Positions 16,197-24,927 of a stretch of 64,000 nucleotides of DNA are shown here, in pieces (position 1 is the first letter of the stretch; each line of letters begins with the position of its first letter). The stretch is from positions 9,920,001-9,984,000 of the forward strand of contig NZ_CP108394.1 of the NCBI RefSeq assembly GCF_041435215.1, in the 5' to 3' direction. The notes below the pieces were generated by a model. The model did no database searches. It saw nothing but the letters and a program-made list of their open reading frames with translations, and was not told the origin of the DNA. Source of the DNA: Streptomyces sp. NBC_01314 (GTDB taxonomy: Bacteria; Actinomycetota; Actinomycetes; Streptomycetales; Streptomycetaceae). Made by a program: the position numbers and the translations under genes.

Positions 16197-17620
16197 TCCG
16201 GCATCCACCCGATCTGCACGTTCTCCAGGATCCCGGCCGCGTCGGGCACCAGCACGGCCAACGAGTGGTAGGCGGTGACCAGATAGCTCATGATCGCGGT
16301 GGTGTCGATGCCCATGAACCGCACGTTCAGCGAGGGCTCGTACTCCTCGGGGATGCCCATCTGGTGCAGGCCGACGACCCCCTGGTCCTTCTCGCCGGTG
16401 CGCAGCGCGATGATGCTGGTGGTGTGCTGCGGGCTGATCGGGATCTTGCTGCACGGGAAGAGCGGCACCCCGCGCCACGCCGGGACCTCGTGACCGTCGA
16501 CGTTCACCGTGCCGGGCACCAGACCGCGCCGGTTGCACTGCCGGAAGAAGGCCGCGATCGCCTTCGGATGGGCCAGATACAGCCGGGTCTTGCGGCGCAT
16601 GGACAGCAGCTCGTCCATGTCGTCCGGGGTCGGCGGCCCGGAGAACGTGCTGATGCGCTGGCCGTAGTCGATGTTGTGCAGCAGCCCGAACTCGCGGTTG
16701 TTGACCAGCTCCCACTCCTGGCGTTCGCGGATCTCCTCGATGGTCAGCCGGAGTTGCTGCTCCGTCTGGTTCATCGGGTTGTTGTAGAGGTCCGCGACCC
16801 GGGTATGGATGCGCAACACCGTCTGGGTGAGGGAGAGTTCGTACTCGCGCGGCGCGAGGTCGTAGTCGACGAAGCCGCCCGGCAGCGTCAGCTCGCCCAC
16901 GTGCCCGGCCTCCAGGGGCACGTCGGCCTCGCCCTTGCGGTTCACGGGCTTGCGCTGCTGCTCGGTGAACGCGTCGAACTGGGCCGCCAGGGACGGTGTG
17001 CGCTCCACGAACGCCATCAGCACGTCCCAGTTGAGCGCCAGCACCACCCCCGCCGTGTCGGCCCGTACCGAGCTGAGCCACAGCGGGTCGGCGTGGCCGA
17101 TGGCCTCGTCGCCCAGTCCGTCGCCGTCGCTGATGACGCCGAGGACCTCCTCCTCGCCGTACTTGCCGGTGGTGTAGCGCGTGAACCGGCCGTGCACCAC
17201 GAGGTACGCCTCGGTCACCGGCTGCCCGGCGTCCACCAGCACCTGGCCGGCGCGTACCTCACGCACCCGGAACCGGGTGGAGATCTCCCGCAGGGCCGCG
17301 AGGTCGGAGTAGCCGCGCAGTGCGGGGAGTTCGGTGAGGGTCTGCGGGATGACCTTGACGTCGTCGGCGCCGTTCTGCTCGAACTGCACCCGGCCCCGGC
17401 CGATGCGCAGTTGGAGCCGGCGGTTGACCCGGTAGGTGCCGCCCTTGACGTCCACCCACGGCAGCGCCTTGAGCAGCCACCGCGAGGTGATGGCCTGCAT
17501 CTGCGGTTCGGACTTGGTGGTCGTCGCGAGCTGCCGCGCGGCCCGGGTGCTGAGGCTGGTGAACTGCGGTTCGTCGGCGGGTTCCGGTGCGCTTTCGGAG
17601 GAGCTTACGGGGGCGGTCAC
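16193..17620 (-). CDS. Family 2B encapsulin shell protein with cyclic-nucleotide-binding domain
   Basis: The 475-residue protein starts at GTG 17620 after GGGAGGG. Residues 1-100 are the N-arm and first part of an HK97-type shell fold. Residues about 100-220 are a cNMP-binding domain with a phosphate-cassette-like GDEAI...SVRADTAG (170-191). The rest ([17 protein letters not shown] to IGWMPE) completes the shell fold. Older annotations call this family EshA or a Crp-type regulator, but there is no helix-turn-helix. Family 2B encapsulins form icosahedral compartments and often sit with 2-MIB synthases. Overlap with the cyclase gene couples shell and cargo translation. cAMP-type ligand control of the shell is inference. 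Confidence 0.88.
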   Translation of the reverse strand: MTAPVSSSESAPEPADEPQFTSLSTRAARQLATTTKSEPQMQAITSRWLLKALPWVDVKGGTYRVNRRLQLRIGRGRVQFEQNGADDVKVIPQTLTELPALRGYSDLAALREISTRFRVREVRAGQVLVDAGQPVTEAYLVVHGRFTRYTTGKYGEEEVLGVISDGDGLGDEAIGHADPLWLSSVRADTAGVVLALNWDVLMAFVERTPSLAAQFDAFTEQQRKPVNRKGEADVPLEAGHVGELTLPGGFVDYDLAPREYELSLTQTVLRIHTRVADLYNNPMNQTEQQLRLTIEEIRERQEWELVNNREFGLLHNIDYGQRISTFSGPPTPDDMDELLSMRRKTRLYLAHPKAIAAFFRQCNRRGLVPGTVNVDGHEVPAWRGVPLFPCSKIPISPQHTTSIIALRTGEKDQGVVGLHQMGIPEEYEPSLNVRFMGIDTTAIMSYLVTAYHSLAVLVPDAAGILENVQIGWMPE

Positions 17621-18084
17621 ATACCCTCCCGATCGGTGAGCGGATGTGCGTGGACGTGCGGGTGCGTGCGGGGACTCGCCTGGACACGGGCGGACGCCGG
17701 GTGCTGTCGAGACAGGAACTCGAATGGCGCGGGGCTCGAATGGCGCGGGACTCGAATGGCGCGGGGCTCGAACGGCGCGGAACTCGGGTGGCGCGCTGAC
17801 GACTTGGTCGTGGGCGGATTCCGAGGCGACGGCCGCCGGAAGGCGGCTGCGGGGCGACATGTGCGGAAGGGCGGTACGTGTCGCGGATACAGCCAAACAG
17901 GTGGGACGGCCGGTCGGGCACCGCGTGAAAGGGGCGGCTTCGCGTCCTGGGGATGCGGAAACCGCCGACTGAGGCAGACCACCGGCCGCCTCGTGCTCCC
18001 GCGCCCCCCGCTCGCCTCCCACGACCGGCGCGCAGGGCGCACGAAGCGGCAGGGCGTACAGCGCACGATGTCGCCCACGCGACA
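17621..18084. other. Long promoter region of the encapsulin operon, no gene
   Basis: No convincing gene is seen in the 464 bases upstream of the shell gene. The stretch holds the five 16-bp tandem repeats at 17719-17798 and a small hairpin (GCCGCC-GGAA-GGCGGC, 17832-17847). Transcription of the operon must start here. Confidence 0.6.
17719..17798. repeat. Five 16-bp direct repeats upstream of the encapsulin operon
   Basis: CTCGAATGGCGCGGGG and near copies start at 17719, 17735, 17751, 17767 and 17783. Copies 1 and 3 are identical, copy 2 has one change, copy 4 has three and copy 5 is divergent. The exact 16-bp period is about 1.5 helical turns. The array lies 99-178 bases before the shell start codon, where operator arrays would act. 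Confidence 0.85.
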
Positions 18085-18106
18085 GGGGCCGCCCGGAGGC
18101 GGCCCC
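18085..18106. terminator. Terminator after gudD
   Basis: GGGGCCGCC and GGCGGCCCC form a perfect 9-bp stem with a CGGA tetraloop, 41 bases past the gudD stop on the minus strand. Confidence 0.75.
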
Positions 18107-18146
18107 TGATCAGCGGTGGTTCACCGGCGTGGCAGTCTCAGGCGGC

Positions 18147-19418
18147 TCACCAGCGTGGCAACCGCAGCTCGTACCCCGGCTCGATCCGGCGCATGTACCC
18201 GGTGTCGTCCCGGGAACGCATACCGGAGTCGACATACAGCCGGTGCAGCCGGTCGAGGGCGTCGTGGTCCAGCTCCACCCCCAGCCCTGGCCCGGTGGGC
18301 ACCGCGACCTCCCCGTCCCGGATCTCCAGCACGCCGGGGACGATCACGTCGTCGGCGGAGTTCCACGGGTAGTGCGTGTCGCAGGAGTGGTCGAGGTTGG
18401 GGATGGCCGCCGCGACATGGGTCATCGCGGCGAGGCTGATGCCCAGGTGCGAGTTGGAGTGCATGGACAGGGCGAGCCCGAACGCCTCGCAGACGGCGGC
18501 CAGTTCACGAGTACGGCGCAGCCCGCCCCAGTAGTGGTGGTCGGTGAGCAGCACCTGGATCGCGTTCTGTTCGATCGCCGGCCTCAGATGTTCCCAGGCG
18601 ACCACGCACATGTTGGTCGCGAGCGGCATCGGCGATTCCCTCGCCACCTCCGCCATACCGGCGATGGTGGCGGTCGGGTCCTCCAAGTACTCCAGTACGC
18701 CGTCCAGTCGACGGGCGACGCGGGTCGAGGTCTCCACCGTCCAGGCCGTGTTGGGATCCAGCCGGAGCGGCTGCCCGGGGAAGGCCTCAGCGAGCGCCTC
18801 GATCGCGGCGATCTCCTCGTCCGGCGGGAAGACACCGCCCTTGAGCTTGAACGAGCGGAATCCGTACCGCTGTTGCATCAGCCGTGCCTGCTCGACGACC
18901 CCGGCCGGGTCCAGGGCCTCGCCCCAGTCGTCCCCGACCGCCGGGCGGCCGTCGAGGGCGGGGTGCTCGGCCCACTTGTAGAAGAGGTACGCGGCGAAGG
19001 GCACGGAGTCGCGGACCCGGCCGCCGAGCAGGTCGCTGACCGGGCGGCCGAGCAGCTTGCCCTGTGCGTCGAGGCAGGCCACCTCGACCGCCGAGGTGGT
19101 CCAGCCGCGTTCGTGGGAGCCGGCCACGGTCGGCAGCAACGCGGCGTCGATCGCGGCCGCGACGGCGGTCGTGTCGAAGACGTCGAGGCCGACCACGGCC
19201 TTCGCGGCGGCGTCGAGCCGCTCCAGCCGGACGGTGCCGCCCGTCGACTCGCCGAGCCCCACCGTCCCGTCCTCCAGGACGAGTTGCAGGACGGTCCGCA
19301 GTGCGAGTGGTTCGTGGACGCCGCCCGAGTTGAGCAGCGGCGGGTCGCGGAAGGCGATCGGGGTGACGATCAGTTCCCGGATCCGGGTCCCCGGGGTGCG
19401 GGTGCGGGTGCGGGTCAC
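18147..19418 (-). CDS. gudD: Glucarate dehydratase (enolase superfamily)
   Basis: The 423-residue protein dehydrates D-glucarate (often also galactarate or idarate) to 5-keto-4-deoxyglucarate. The catalytic KxK base is K191/K193 (FKLKGG). The Mg2+ ligands are D221 (LRLDPN), E246 (YLEDP) and N269 (ATNMC). The His-Asp dyad is H320 (MHSNSH) and D293. All match E. coli GudD. The GTG start overlaps the kdgD stop (GTGA). A GGGTGC hexamer repeat encodes its TRTRTR N-terminus. It is the last gene of the five-gene operon and is followed by a strong terminator. Confidence 0.93.
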   Translation of the reverse strand: MTRTRTRTPGTRIRELIVTPIAFRDPPLLNSGGVHEPLALRTVLQLVLEDGTVGLGESTGGTVRLERLDAAAKAVVGLDVFDTTAVAAAIDAALLPTVAGSHERGWTTSAVEVACLDAQGKLLGRPVSDLLGGRVRDSVPFAAYLFYKWAEHPALDGRPAVGDDWGEALDPAGVVEQARLMQQRYGFRSFKLKGGVFPPDEEIAAIEALAEAFPGQPLRLDPNTAWTVETSTRVARRLDGVLEYLEDPTATIAGMAEVARESPMPLATNMCVVAWEHLRPAIEQNAIQVLLTDHHYWGGLRRTRELAAVCEAFGLALSMHSNSHLGISLAAMTHVAAAIPNLDHSCDTHYPWNSADDVIVPGVLEIRDGEVAVPTGPGLGVELDHDALDRLHRLYVDSGMRSRDDTGYMRRIEPGYELRLPRW

Positions 19419-20323
19419 GCGCCCACCACCTCCAGTCCGTGGTCGATGAGCTTCGCCAGCCGGGCGAGGTGCTCCGGAGCCGGGTCGACGAGGGGAGCCC
19501 GAACGCCCCCGACGTCCAGGCCGCGAAGGGTCACCCCGGCCTTGACCAGCGCCACGGCGTATCCGGGCACCTCGTCGCGCAGTTCGACGAGCGGGCCGTA
19601 GAACTCGTCGAGGAGCGTGGCGACCAGTGCCTCGTCGCCCTCGGCCAGGGCCCGGTGGAAGGAGAGGGCGATCTCCGGGGCGAAGGCGAACACGGCGGAG
19701 GAGTACAGGCCGACGCCGATGCCCTGGTAGGCGGGTGCGGTCATCTCGGCGGTGGGCAGCCCGTTGAAGAACTGGAAGCCCTCCGTGCCCGGTACGGCCC
19801 GGACAGCCCGGACGATCCGGTGCATCCTCTCGATGTCCCCGATGCCGTCCTTGAGACCGACGACCCCGGGCAGGGCGGCGATCTCGGCGGCGGTGTCCGG
19901 GGTGAGGCGGGCGGTGCCGCGCTGGTAGAAGACGACCGGCAGACCGGTGGCGGCCGTGACCTCCCTGACGTAGCGCACCAGGCCCTGCTGCGGGGCGCTC
20001 ACCAGATAGGGCGGCAGCAGCAGGATGCCGTCGGCGCCGGCGCGTTCGATCCGGGCGGCCTGGTCGCGGGCGACCGGGGGCGGGCCCCCGGCGGCGGCCA
20101 GCACGGGCACCCGTCCGGCCGTCGTCGCCACGGCGATCCGGGTGGCCCGTTCGATCTCCTCGGGCGTCAGCGCGTGGAACTCACCGGTGCCGCAGGCGAC
20201 GAAGACGCCCCCGGCACCGGCCGCGACCCCGGCCTCGATGTGCTGTGCGAGCCGTTCCTCGTCCAGCGAACCGTCCGGAGCGAACGGTGTGACCGGAAAG
20301 AACAGCACTCCTTGGAACTTCAT
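19415..20323 (-). CDS. kdgD: 5-Dehydro-4-deoxyglucarate dehydratase
   Basis: The 302-residue member of the DapA/NanA aldolase superfamily has the Schiff-base lysine K158 (VVGLKDGIGD), the conserved tyrosine Y133 (VFYQR) and the GTGEF loop (45-49). It converts the GudD product to 2,5-dioxopentanoate with loss of water and CO2, feeding 2-oxoglutarate. Overlap with gudD and placement behind the transporter genes fix its role. The start ATG follows GAGGGAGAC. The dehydrogenase for the last step is not in the window. Confidence 0.92.
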   Translation of the reverse strand: MKFQGVLFFPVTPFAPDGSLDEERLAQHIEAGVAAGAGGVFVACGTGEFHALTPEEIERATRIAVATTAGRVPVLAAAGGPPPVARDQAARIERAGADGILLLPPYLVSAPQQGLVRYVREVTAATGLPVVFYQRGTARLTPDTAAEIAALPGVVGLKDGIGDIERMHRIVRAVRAVPGTEGFQFFNGLPTAEMTAPAYQGIGVGLYSSAVFAFAPEIALSFHRALAEGDEALVATLLDEFYGPLVELRDEVPGYAVALVKAGVTLRGLDVGGVRAPLVDPAPEHLARLAKLIDHGLEVVGA

Positions 20324-20351
20324 GTCTCCCTCGAAACTACGGGTGTGGGGG

Positions 20352-21305
20352 TCAGCCCTTGGTGGCCCCGGCGGCGATGCCGGTGACCAGCGAGCGCTGG
20401 AGGAGCAGGTAGACGACAAGGCTGGGCACGAGTGCGATGACCGCGCCGGCGAGGACGACGCCCGAGCCGACCTCGGGGTCGGTGCGCAGGATGGAGAGGG
20501 CCACGGTGACCGTGTAGTCGGTCGGGTCCTTGGCGGCGATCAGCGGCAGCAGGTACTGGTCCCAGATCATGATGAAGCCGAGCACCCCGGCCACGCCGAG
20601 GGCGGGCTTGCACAGCGGCAGGACGATCTGCCACAGCATCCGCAGCTCGCCCACGCCGTCGAGGCGGGCGGCCTCCTCGATCTCCTTCGGAATGTCCTTC
20701 ATGAACTCGGTCAGCAGCATCACCGAGAAGCCCCAGGCACCGAGCGGCAGGATGACGCCCCACACGGTGCCCTTCAGGTCGATGCCGACCACCGGGACAT
20801 GGCCGAGGACCAGGGACAGCGGGATGGCGATGACCTCCTCGGGGAGCATCATCGTCAGCATGAACAGGGTCATGATCAGCGCCTGACCGCGGAACCTGTG
20901 CCGGGCCAGGGCGTACGCGGCGAGCACGCACACCGCGAGCTGGAGGAGCAGTCCGCCGCCCGCGATGACGAGTGAGTTGGTGAAGTAGTCCCAGATGCCG
21001 CGCTCCCCGGCCACCCGGAAGTTGAGCAGCGTGCTGTCGTGCGGGAGGAAGGACAGCGACGAGCCGCTGGGGTGGGTGCTGAGGGCGCCGGAGACGATCG
21101 TCAGGAAGGGCGCGGCGAAGATGCCGAGCGCGATCGCGCAGAGCAGGATGCGCAGGGCCCAGGAGACGCCGGGCCGGTCGTTCCAGCCGAGCGCGGTGTC
21201 GAAACGGGCGGGCGTCGTACGGGCCGGCCTGCCGGACCGCTTGGACGGGGTGGCGGTGACCTGGTCGGACGGGGCCCGGACGGGGTCGAGGGCGGGTGCG
21301 CTCAT
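20352..21305 (-). CDS. Carbohydrate ABC transporter permease (MalG type)
   Basis: The 317-residue inner-membrane protein has a long basic cytoplasmic N-terminus and six predicted helices. The EAA loop (EIEEAARLDGVGELRMLWQIVLPLCKP) contacts the ATPase. It overlaps the upstream permease gene by ATGA. Together with the binding protein it probably imports glucarate or galactarate, judged from the two catabolic genes directly downstream. No ATPase gene is present; in Streptomyces the shared MsiK ATPase commonly energises such systems. Confidence 0.9.
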   Translation of the reverse strand: MSAPALDPVRAPSDQVTATPSKRSGRPARTTPARFDTALGWNDRPGVSWALRILLCAIALGIFAAPFLTIVSGALSTHPSGSSLSFLPHDSTLLNFRVAGERGIWDYFTNSLVIAGGGLLLQLAVCVLAAYALARHRFRGQALIMTLFMLTMMLPEEVIAIPLSLVLGHVPVVGIDLKGTVWGVILPLGAWGFSVMLLTEFMKDIPKEIEEAARLDGVGELRMLWQIVLPLCKPALGVAGVLGFIMIWDQYLLPLIAAKDPTDYTVTVALSILRTDPEVGSGVVLAGAVIALVPSLVVYLLLQRSLVTGIAAGATKG

Positions 21306-22234
21306 CGCTTGTCTCCCCTCTGGCGGAAGTGGTTGACGGAGACGGTCAGGAGCAGCGTCACCGCGAGCAGGACGACGGAGGCCGCCGACGCGCCGCCGAT
21401 GTCGTTGCGGGTGAAGCCGAGGGTGTAGGCGCGGGTCATCCACACCTCGGTGGACCCGGCGGGGCCGCCGCCGGTGAGGACGTACACCTCGGTGAAGACG
21501 CGCAGACCACGGATGGCGGCCAGGGTGAGGACGATGCCGAGGGCGGGACGGATCGCCGGCAGGGTCACGTACCGCAGCCGCTGCCACAGCGAGACACCGT
21601 CCATCGCGGCGGCCTCGTACAACGTGCGGTCCACGCCCGCGAGTCCGGCGAGGATGATCACCATGTTGTAGGGGGCGGCCATCCAGATGCCCATGACCGT
21701 CGTCGCCCAGAGCGCGGTGTCCGGATTGTCGAGGAACGGTGTCGGGCCGAGGCCGAGGACGCCGAGGGCGCTGTTCACGAGGCCGTCGGAGGTCGGGTAG
21801 TACATCAGCCGCCACAGCTCACCGACGACGGCGGTCGCGGTGACGACCGGCAGGAAGACGGCCGTGCGGATGATCTTCAGCGAGCGGGCCTGGCCCTCCA
21901 GCAGCAGCGCCAGGATGAAGCCGACGACGATCGCGCCGAGCGACTGGCCTATGCCGAGGAGGAGGGTGTGGCCGACCGCGTCCTGGAAGCGGTGGTCGGT
22001 CAGGACCCGTGTGTAGTTGTCCAGGCCGACCCACTGGTCGCCGAGGAACGGCCGTACGTCGAAGAAGCTGAGCCAGATGCCCTTGCCCATCGGCACGAAC
22101 TTGAAGACGAGGGCGAGCAGCAGGCCGGGGGCCAGGAACAGCCAGGGGAGGACGGCCTTCTTGGCGAGGATCCGCCCGGCGAGCGCTCTGCGCCGGTCCG
22201 GCGCGACGGTGGTCGCTGTCGTGGTCGCGGTCAT
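21302..22234 (-). CDS. Carbohydrate ABC transporter permease (MalF type)
   Basis: The 310-residue membrane protein has six helices and the EAA loop LYEAAAMDGVSLWQRLRYVTLP. It is the partner of the MalG-type permease; each overlaps its neighbour by 4 bases. It sits between the binding-protein and second permease genes in the normal CUT1 family order. Confidence 0.9.
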   Translation of the reverse strand: MTATTTATTVAPDRRRALAGRILAKKAVLPWLFLAPGLLLALVFKFVPMGKGIWLSFFDVRPFLGDQWVGLDNYTRVLTDHRFQDAVGHTLLLGIGQSLGAIVVGFILALLLEGQARSLKIIRTAVFLPVVTATAVVGELWRLMYYPTSDGLVNSALGVLGLGPTPFLDNPDTALWATTVMGIWMAAPYNMVIILAGLAGVDRTLYEAAAMDGVSLWQRLRYVTLPAIRPALGIVLTLAAIRGLRVFTEVYVLTGGGPAGSTEVWMTRAYTLGFTRNDIGGASAASVVLLAVTLLLTVSVNHFRQRGDKR

Positions 22235-23556
22235 TTGTACAGGTCCTGGTCCTTGAGGTCACCGGCGAGGGTGTCGTTGAGTTCCTTGAGGCCGGTGCCG
22301 ACGTCGCTGCCGCAGTAGGTGAAGACGGCGTTGAGGGCGTCGGCGGTGTCCTGCTTGATCGGCGCGAAGTCGGGTGCGTTGGGGAACTGCTCGGAGGCGT
22401 CCTCGTACGCCTTCTGCACGACGCTCCAGCGCGGGTCGTCGCGCACCTGGGCCGCGTCGAGCGTGGAGTTGACGGGGATGCGGACCACGGGCTGGTTCTT
22501 GCCCGTCATGGCGAGCTTCTGGCCCTCGGGGGAGATCAGGAAGGCGGCGAGGGCCTGTTCCTGCCTGGTCTTGCCGGTTTTGGCCCCGAAGTAGACGTTC
22601 TCGCCGTCGGCGAGCACGGTGGACCCGGCCGGGCCCGCGGGGAACGGGACCACCTCGTACTTGTCCTTGCCGGGCGTGGCGTCGTAGGTGGCGATGTTGT
22701 ACGGGCCGGTGAGGTACATCCCGGCGTTGCCGTCCTGGAAGTTGGTGGCCGTGCCGGTGACGGCGCTGATGGCGCCGGGCTGGATGACACCGTTGTCACC
22801 GCAGAAGAGGTTGTCCTTCATCCAGGTGACGGTGCGCACGGCGGCGGCCGAGTCCATGGCCGGGCGGTAGCCCTTGCCGTCCGGCTCGATGATCTTCGCG
22901 CCACCGGACCAGAGGAAGCTGGCGCCCCACCAGGCGGCGTAGCCGTTCTGGGCGCTGCCCGGGACGACCATGCCGTAGGTGTCCTTCTTGCCGTCGCCGT
23001 CCGGGTCGCGGTCGGCGAAGGCCTTCGCGACGCTGAGCATCTCCGCCCAGGTCGTGGGCGTCTGGAGCCCGAGCTTCTTCAGCCAGTCCTTGCGGATCAT
23101 CAGGGTCTGGGCCTGACGGGAGTACGGGATGCCGTAGTGCTCGCCGTCGATGCCCACGGTGGAGGCCCAGGTCCGGTCGGTGATCTGGGCGTGGCCCTCG
23201 ATCGCGGCCGGATCGATCGGCTTGAGCAGGCCCTGGCTCTGGTAGCTGCCCATCAGTGCGGTGTCGTTGATCATCACGTCCGGGAGGTCCTTGGTGGACG
23301 CCCGGCTCTGGAGCTGCTGGTCGAAGTTGATGACCGGCTGGTAGTCGATCCGGATGCCGGTCTTCTCGGTGAAGGCGGCGAACACCCGCTCGTACGTGGC
23401 GGCCGGGTCCGGGTTGCTCCGGGTCCAGACCTCCAGCGTGTTCGGGTCACCGCCTCCGGCACTGTCGGACCCCGATCCGCAGGCCGCGGTCCCGAACGCG
23501 AGCCCCGCGACGGTGATCATGGCGGCCAGGCGGCGACTTCGTCGGCGAACGCCCAT
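22231..23556 (-). CDS. Extracellular sugar-acid-binding lipoprotein of the ABC transporter
   Basis: The 441-residue solute-binding protein starts at the ATG at 23556 behind GGAG. The signal peptide ends in a lipobox FGTAAC with lipidated C26, followed by a Gly/Ser tether. The rest has the type I periplasmic-binding fold of CUT1 proteins (LEVWTRSNPDPAATYERVFAAFTE, TTWAEMLSVAKAFADRDPDGDG). It is first in the operon, behind a 23-bp palindrome. The ligand is inferred to be glucarate or galactarate from the downstream enzymes. Confidence 0.9.
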   Translation of the reverse strand: MGVRRRSRRLAAMITVAGLAFGTAACGSGSDSAGGGDPNTLEVWTRSNPDPAATYERVFAAFTEKTGIRIDYQPVINFDQQLQSRASTKDLPDVMINDTALMGSYQSQGLLKPIDPAAIEGHAQITDRTWASTVGIDGEHYGIPYSRQAQTLMIRKDWLKKLGLQTPTTWAEMLSVAKAFADRDPDGDGKKDTYGMVVPGSAQNGYAAWWGASFLWSGGAKIIEPDGKGYRPAMDSAAAVRTVTWMKDNLFCGDNGVIQPGAISAVTGTATNFQDGNAGMYLTGPYNIATYDATPGKDKYEVVPFPAGPAGSTVLADGENVYFGAKTGKTRQEQALAAFLISPEGQKLAMTGKNQPVVRIPVNSTLDAAQVRDDPRWSVVQKAYEDASEQFPNAPDFAPIKQDTADALNAVFTYCGSDVGTGLKELNDTLAGDLKDQDLYK

Positions 23557-23601
23557 GGGCACACTCCGTTGTTCTCCCGGGCTGCCCGCCCGGCTGTTCA
23601 C

Positions 23602-23624
23602 ATCCATGAACTCGCTTCATGGAT
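23602..23624. promoter_or_regulatory. 23-bp palindromic operator of the glucarate operon
   Basis: ATCCATGAA (23602-23610) and TTCATGGAT (23616-23624) are perfect inverted arms around CTCGC. The site lies 46 bases upstream of the binding-protein start and about 136 bases before the divergent kinase gene. The form fits a GntR- or IclR-type dimer. No such regulator gene is next to it. Confidence 0.65.
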
Positions 23625-23759
23625 CTAAATGATTGGCCAAGCTACGGAGCGTTTCGTTCGCATGTCAAGACATGGGTGGGAGATTTCACCGGTGTCACAC
23701 CTGGCGCTCGCGGGACCCTGTCAGGCATCCGAGGACATGAGATCTGGAGGTGGTGCGCC

Positions 23760-24623
23760 GTGATCCGTCGCACGGCACCGAGTGCCCTGGCGGCCCGGCT
23801 CACTGGCCGCCCGGCCGTCGGTGAACGCCGGCTGTCCGGGACGCTCGCCGAGGTCACCCTCGACGACGGTCGGGTGGTGCTCGTCAAGCTGGGCGAGGGC
23901 CCCGGCGCGGCCCGGGCCGAGGCGGCCGGACTGCGCTGGCTCGCCGAGGCGGACACGGTCCGCGTGCCGACGGTGTACGGCCACGACGGGGGCCGCCTGG
24001 TGATCGACCTGGTGGCGCAGGGGGCACCGAGTGCCGCGGCGGCGGCCCGGCTCGGCGCCGACCTGGCCGCCCTGCACGCGGCCGGCGCGCCCGCCTTCGG
24101 CACCCCGCCGCCCGGCGGCCCGAGGGAGGCGTACATCGGGCGCGCCCCCATGCGGAACGTCCCCGGCGCCGACTGGCCGGCGTGGTACGCCGAGCACCGG
24201 GTGCTGCCGTATCTGCGCCGCGCGGTCGACGACGGCACGATCCGTCCGGCCGAGGCCGCCGCGGTCGAGGAGGTCTGCGCGCGGCTGCCCGGCCTCGCGG
24301 GCCCCGCCGAGCCGCCCGCCCGGCTGCACGGCGACCTCTGGAACGGCAACGTCCTGTGGGGCTCCGACGGCCACGCCCGGCTCATCGACCCCGCCGCGCA
24401 CGGCGGTCACCGCGAGAGCGACCTGGCGATGCTGGTCCTCTTCGGCTGCCCCCACCAGGGCCACATCCTCGACGGCTACCAGCGGGCGGCGCCCCTGGCG
24501 GACGGCTGGCAGGACCGCGTAGGCCTCCACCAGCTCTTCCCGCTGCTGGTGCACGCCGTGCTCTTCGGCCGTGGCTACGCGGAACAGGCCCTGGAAACGG
24601 CTCGGGCGGCGCTCGCGCGGTGA
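23760..24623 (+). CDS. Fructosamine/ketosamine-3-kinase-like phosphotransferase
   Basis: The 287-residue protein has the aminoglycoside-phosphotransferase-like fold: ATP-binding lysine K43 (LVKLGEG), the catalytic loop HGDLWNGNVLW (190-200; D192, N195) and the metal-binding D210 (LIDP). That pattern, especially HGDLWNGN, is typical of fructosamine-3-kinases, which phosphorylate glycated amines or proteins so that the adduct falls apart. The GTG at 23760 after CTGGAGG was chosen over longer frames that would cross the operator region. It is divergent from the glucarate operon. Confidence 0.82.
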   Translation: MIRRTAPSALAARLTGRPAVGERRLSGTLAEVTLDDGRVVLVKLGEGPGAARAEAAGLRWLAEADTVRVPTVYGHDGGRLVIDLVAQGAPSAAAAARLGADLAALHAAGAPAFGTPPPGGPREAYIGRAPMRNVPGADWPAWYAEHRVLPYLRRAVDDGTIRPAEAAAVEEVCARLPGLAGPAEPPARLHGDLWNGNVLWGSDGHARLIDPAAHGGHRESDLAMLVLFGCPHQGHILDGYQRAAPLADGWQDRVGLHQLFPLLVHAVLFGRGYAEQALETARAALAR

Positions 24624-24654
24624 GCGCGGGCGCCGCCCGGAGCGGCACGGAGAT

Positions 24655-24724
24655 GAGGAGAGCGAAGAGGCTTGCGGTTGGCCGCTTTCACGGCGGTGAG
24701 AAGGAAGCGTCCCCATGGCCTCAC
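24655..24724. repeat. 70-bp direct repeat, copy 1
   Basis: It begins GAGGAGAGCGAA and ends in GTGAGAAGGAAGC...CATGGCCTCAC. The copy at 24844-24909 shares both ends, with a diverged middle. The two copies bracket three 23-bp tandem repeats and a terminator-like hairpin. No gene is seen in 24624-24927. Confidence 0.55.
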
Positions 24725-24737
24725 TGCGAGCCGCGGT

Positions 24738-24806
24738 GACAGCCGGTACGAAGCCGGGGTGACGGTCGGCACGAAGCCGCGGGGACAGCAGGTACGAAAT
24801 CGGGAG
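24738..24806. repeat. Three 23-bp tandem repeats
   Basis: Units start at 24738, 24761 and 24784, each of the form GACRGYMGGYACGAARYCG plus four variable bases. The third unit runs into the 24802-24826 hairpin. Function unknown. Confidence 0.7.
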
Positions 24807-24826
24807 GCGCCGATGTGGCGCCTCCC
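24802..24826. terminator. 10-bp stem hairpin between convergent genes
   Basis: GGGAGGCGCC and GGCGCCTCCC pair perfectly around a 5-base loop between the kinase gene (+) and the TerD-domain gene (-). It is well placed as a bidirectional terminator. Confidence 0.7.
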
Positions 24827-24843
24827 GGTTCGAAGTCGGTGGC

Positions 24844-24909
24844 GAGGAGAGCGAAAGGACTTGATTTCATTTGGAGTAAAATGAGAAGGAAGCCCCTTCA
24901 TGGCCTCGC
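24844..24909. repeat. 70-bp direct repeat, copy 2, with AT-rich palindrome
   Basis: This is the diverged partner of 24655-24724. Its middle is unusually AT-rich and contains the inverted repeat TCATTT-GGAGTA-AAATGA (24867-24884), unlike the surrounding GC-rich DNA. Confidence 0.55.
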
Positions 24910-24927
24910 CACGGGCAACGCTAGCAC

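Noticed and set aside
16193..17620. Calling the encapsulin gene a Crp/Fnr-type transcription factor
   Set aside because: It has the cNMP domain but no helix-turn-helix, and the chain continues into an HK97-like shell fold adjacent to the terpene cyclase gene.
17832..17847. Small GCCGCC-GGAA-GGCGGC hairpin upstream of the encapsulin operon as a terminator
   Set aside because: Only 6 bp, far from any stop codon; such hairpins are frequent by chance at this GC content.
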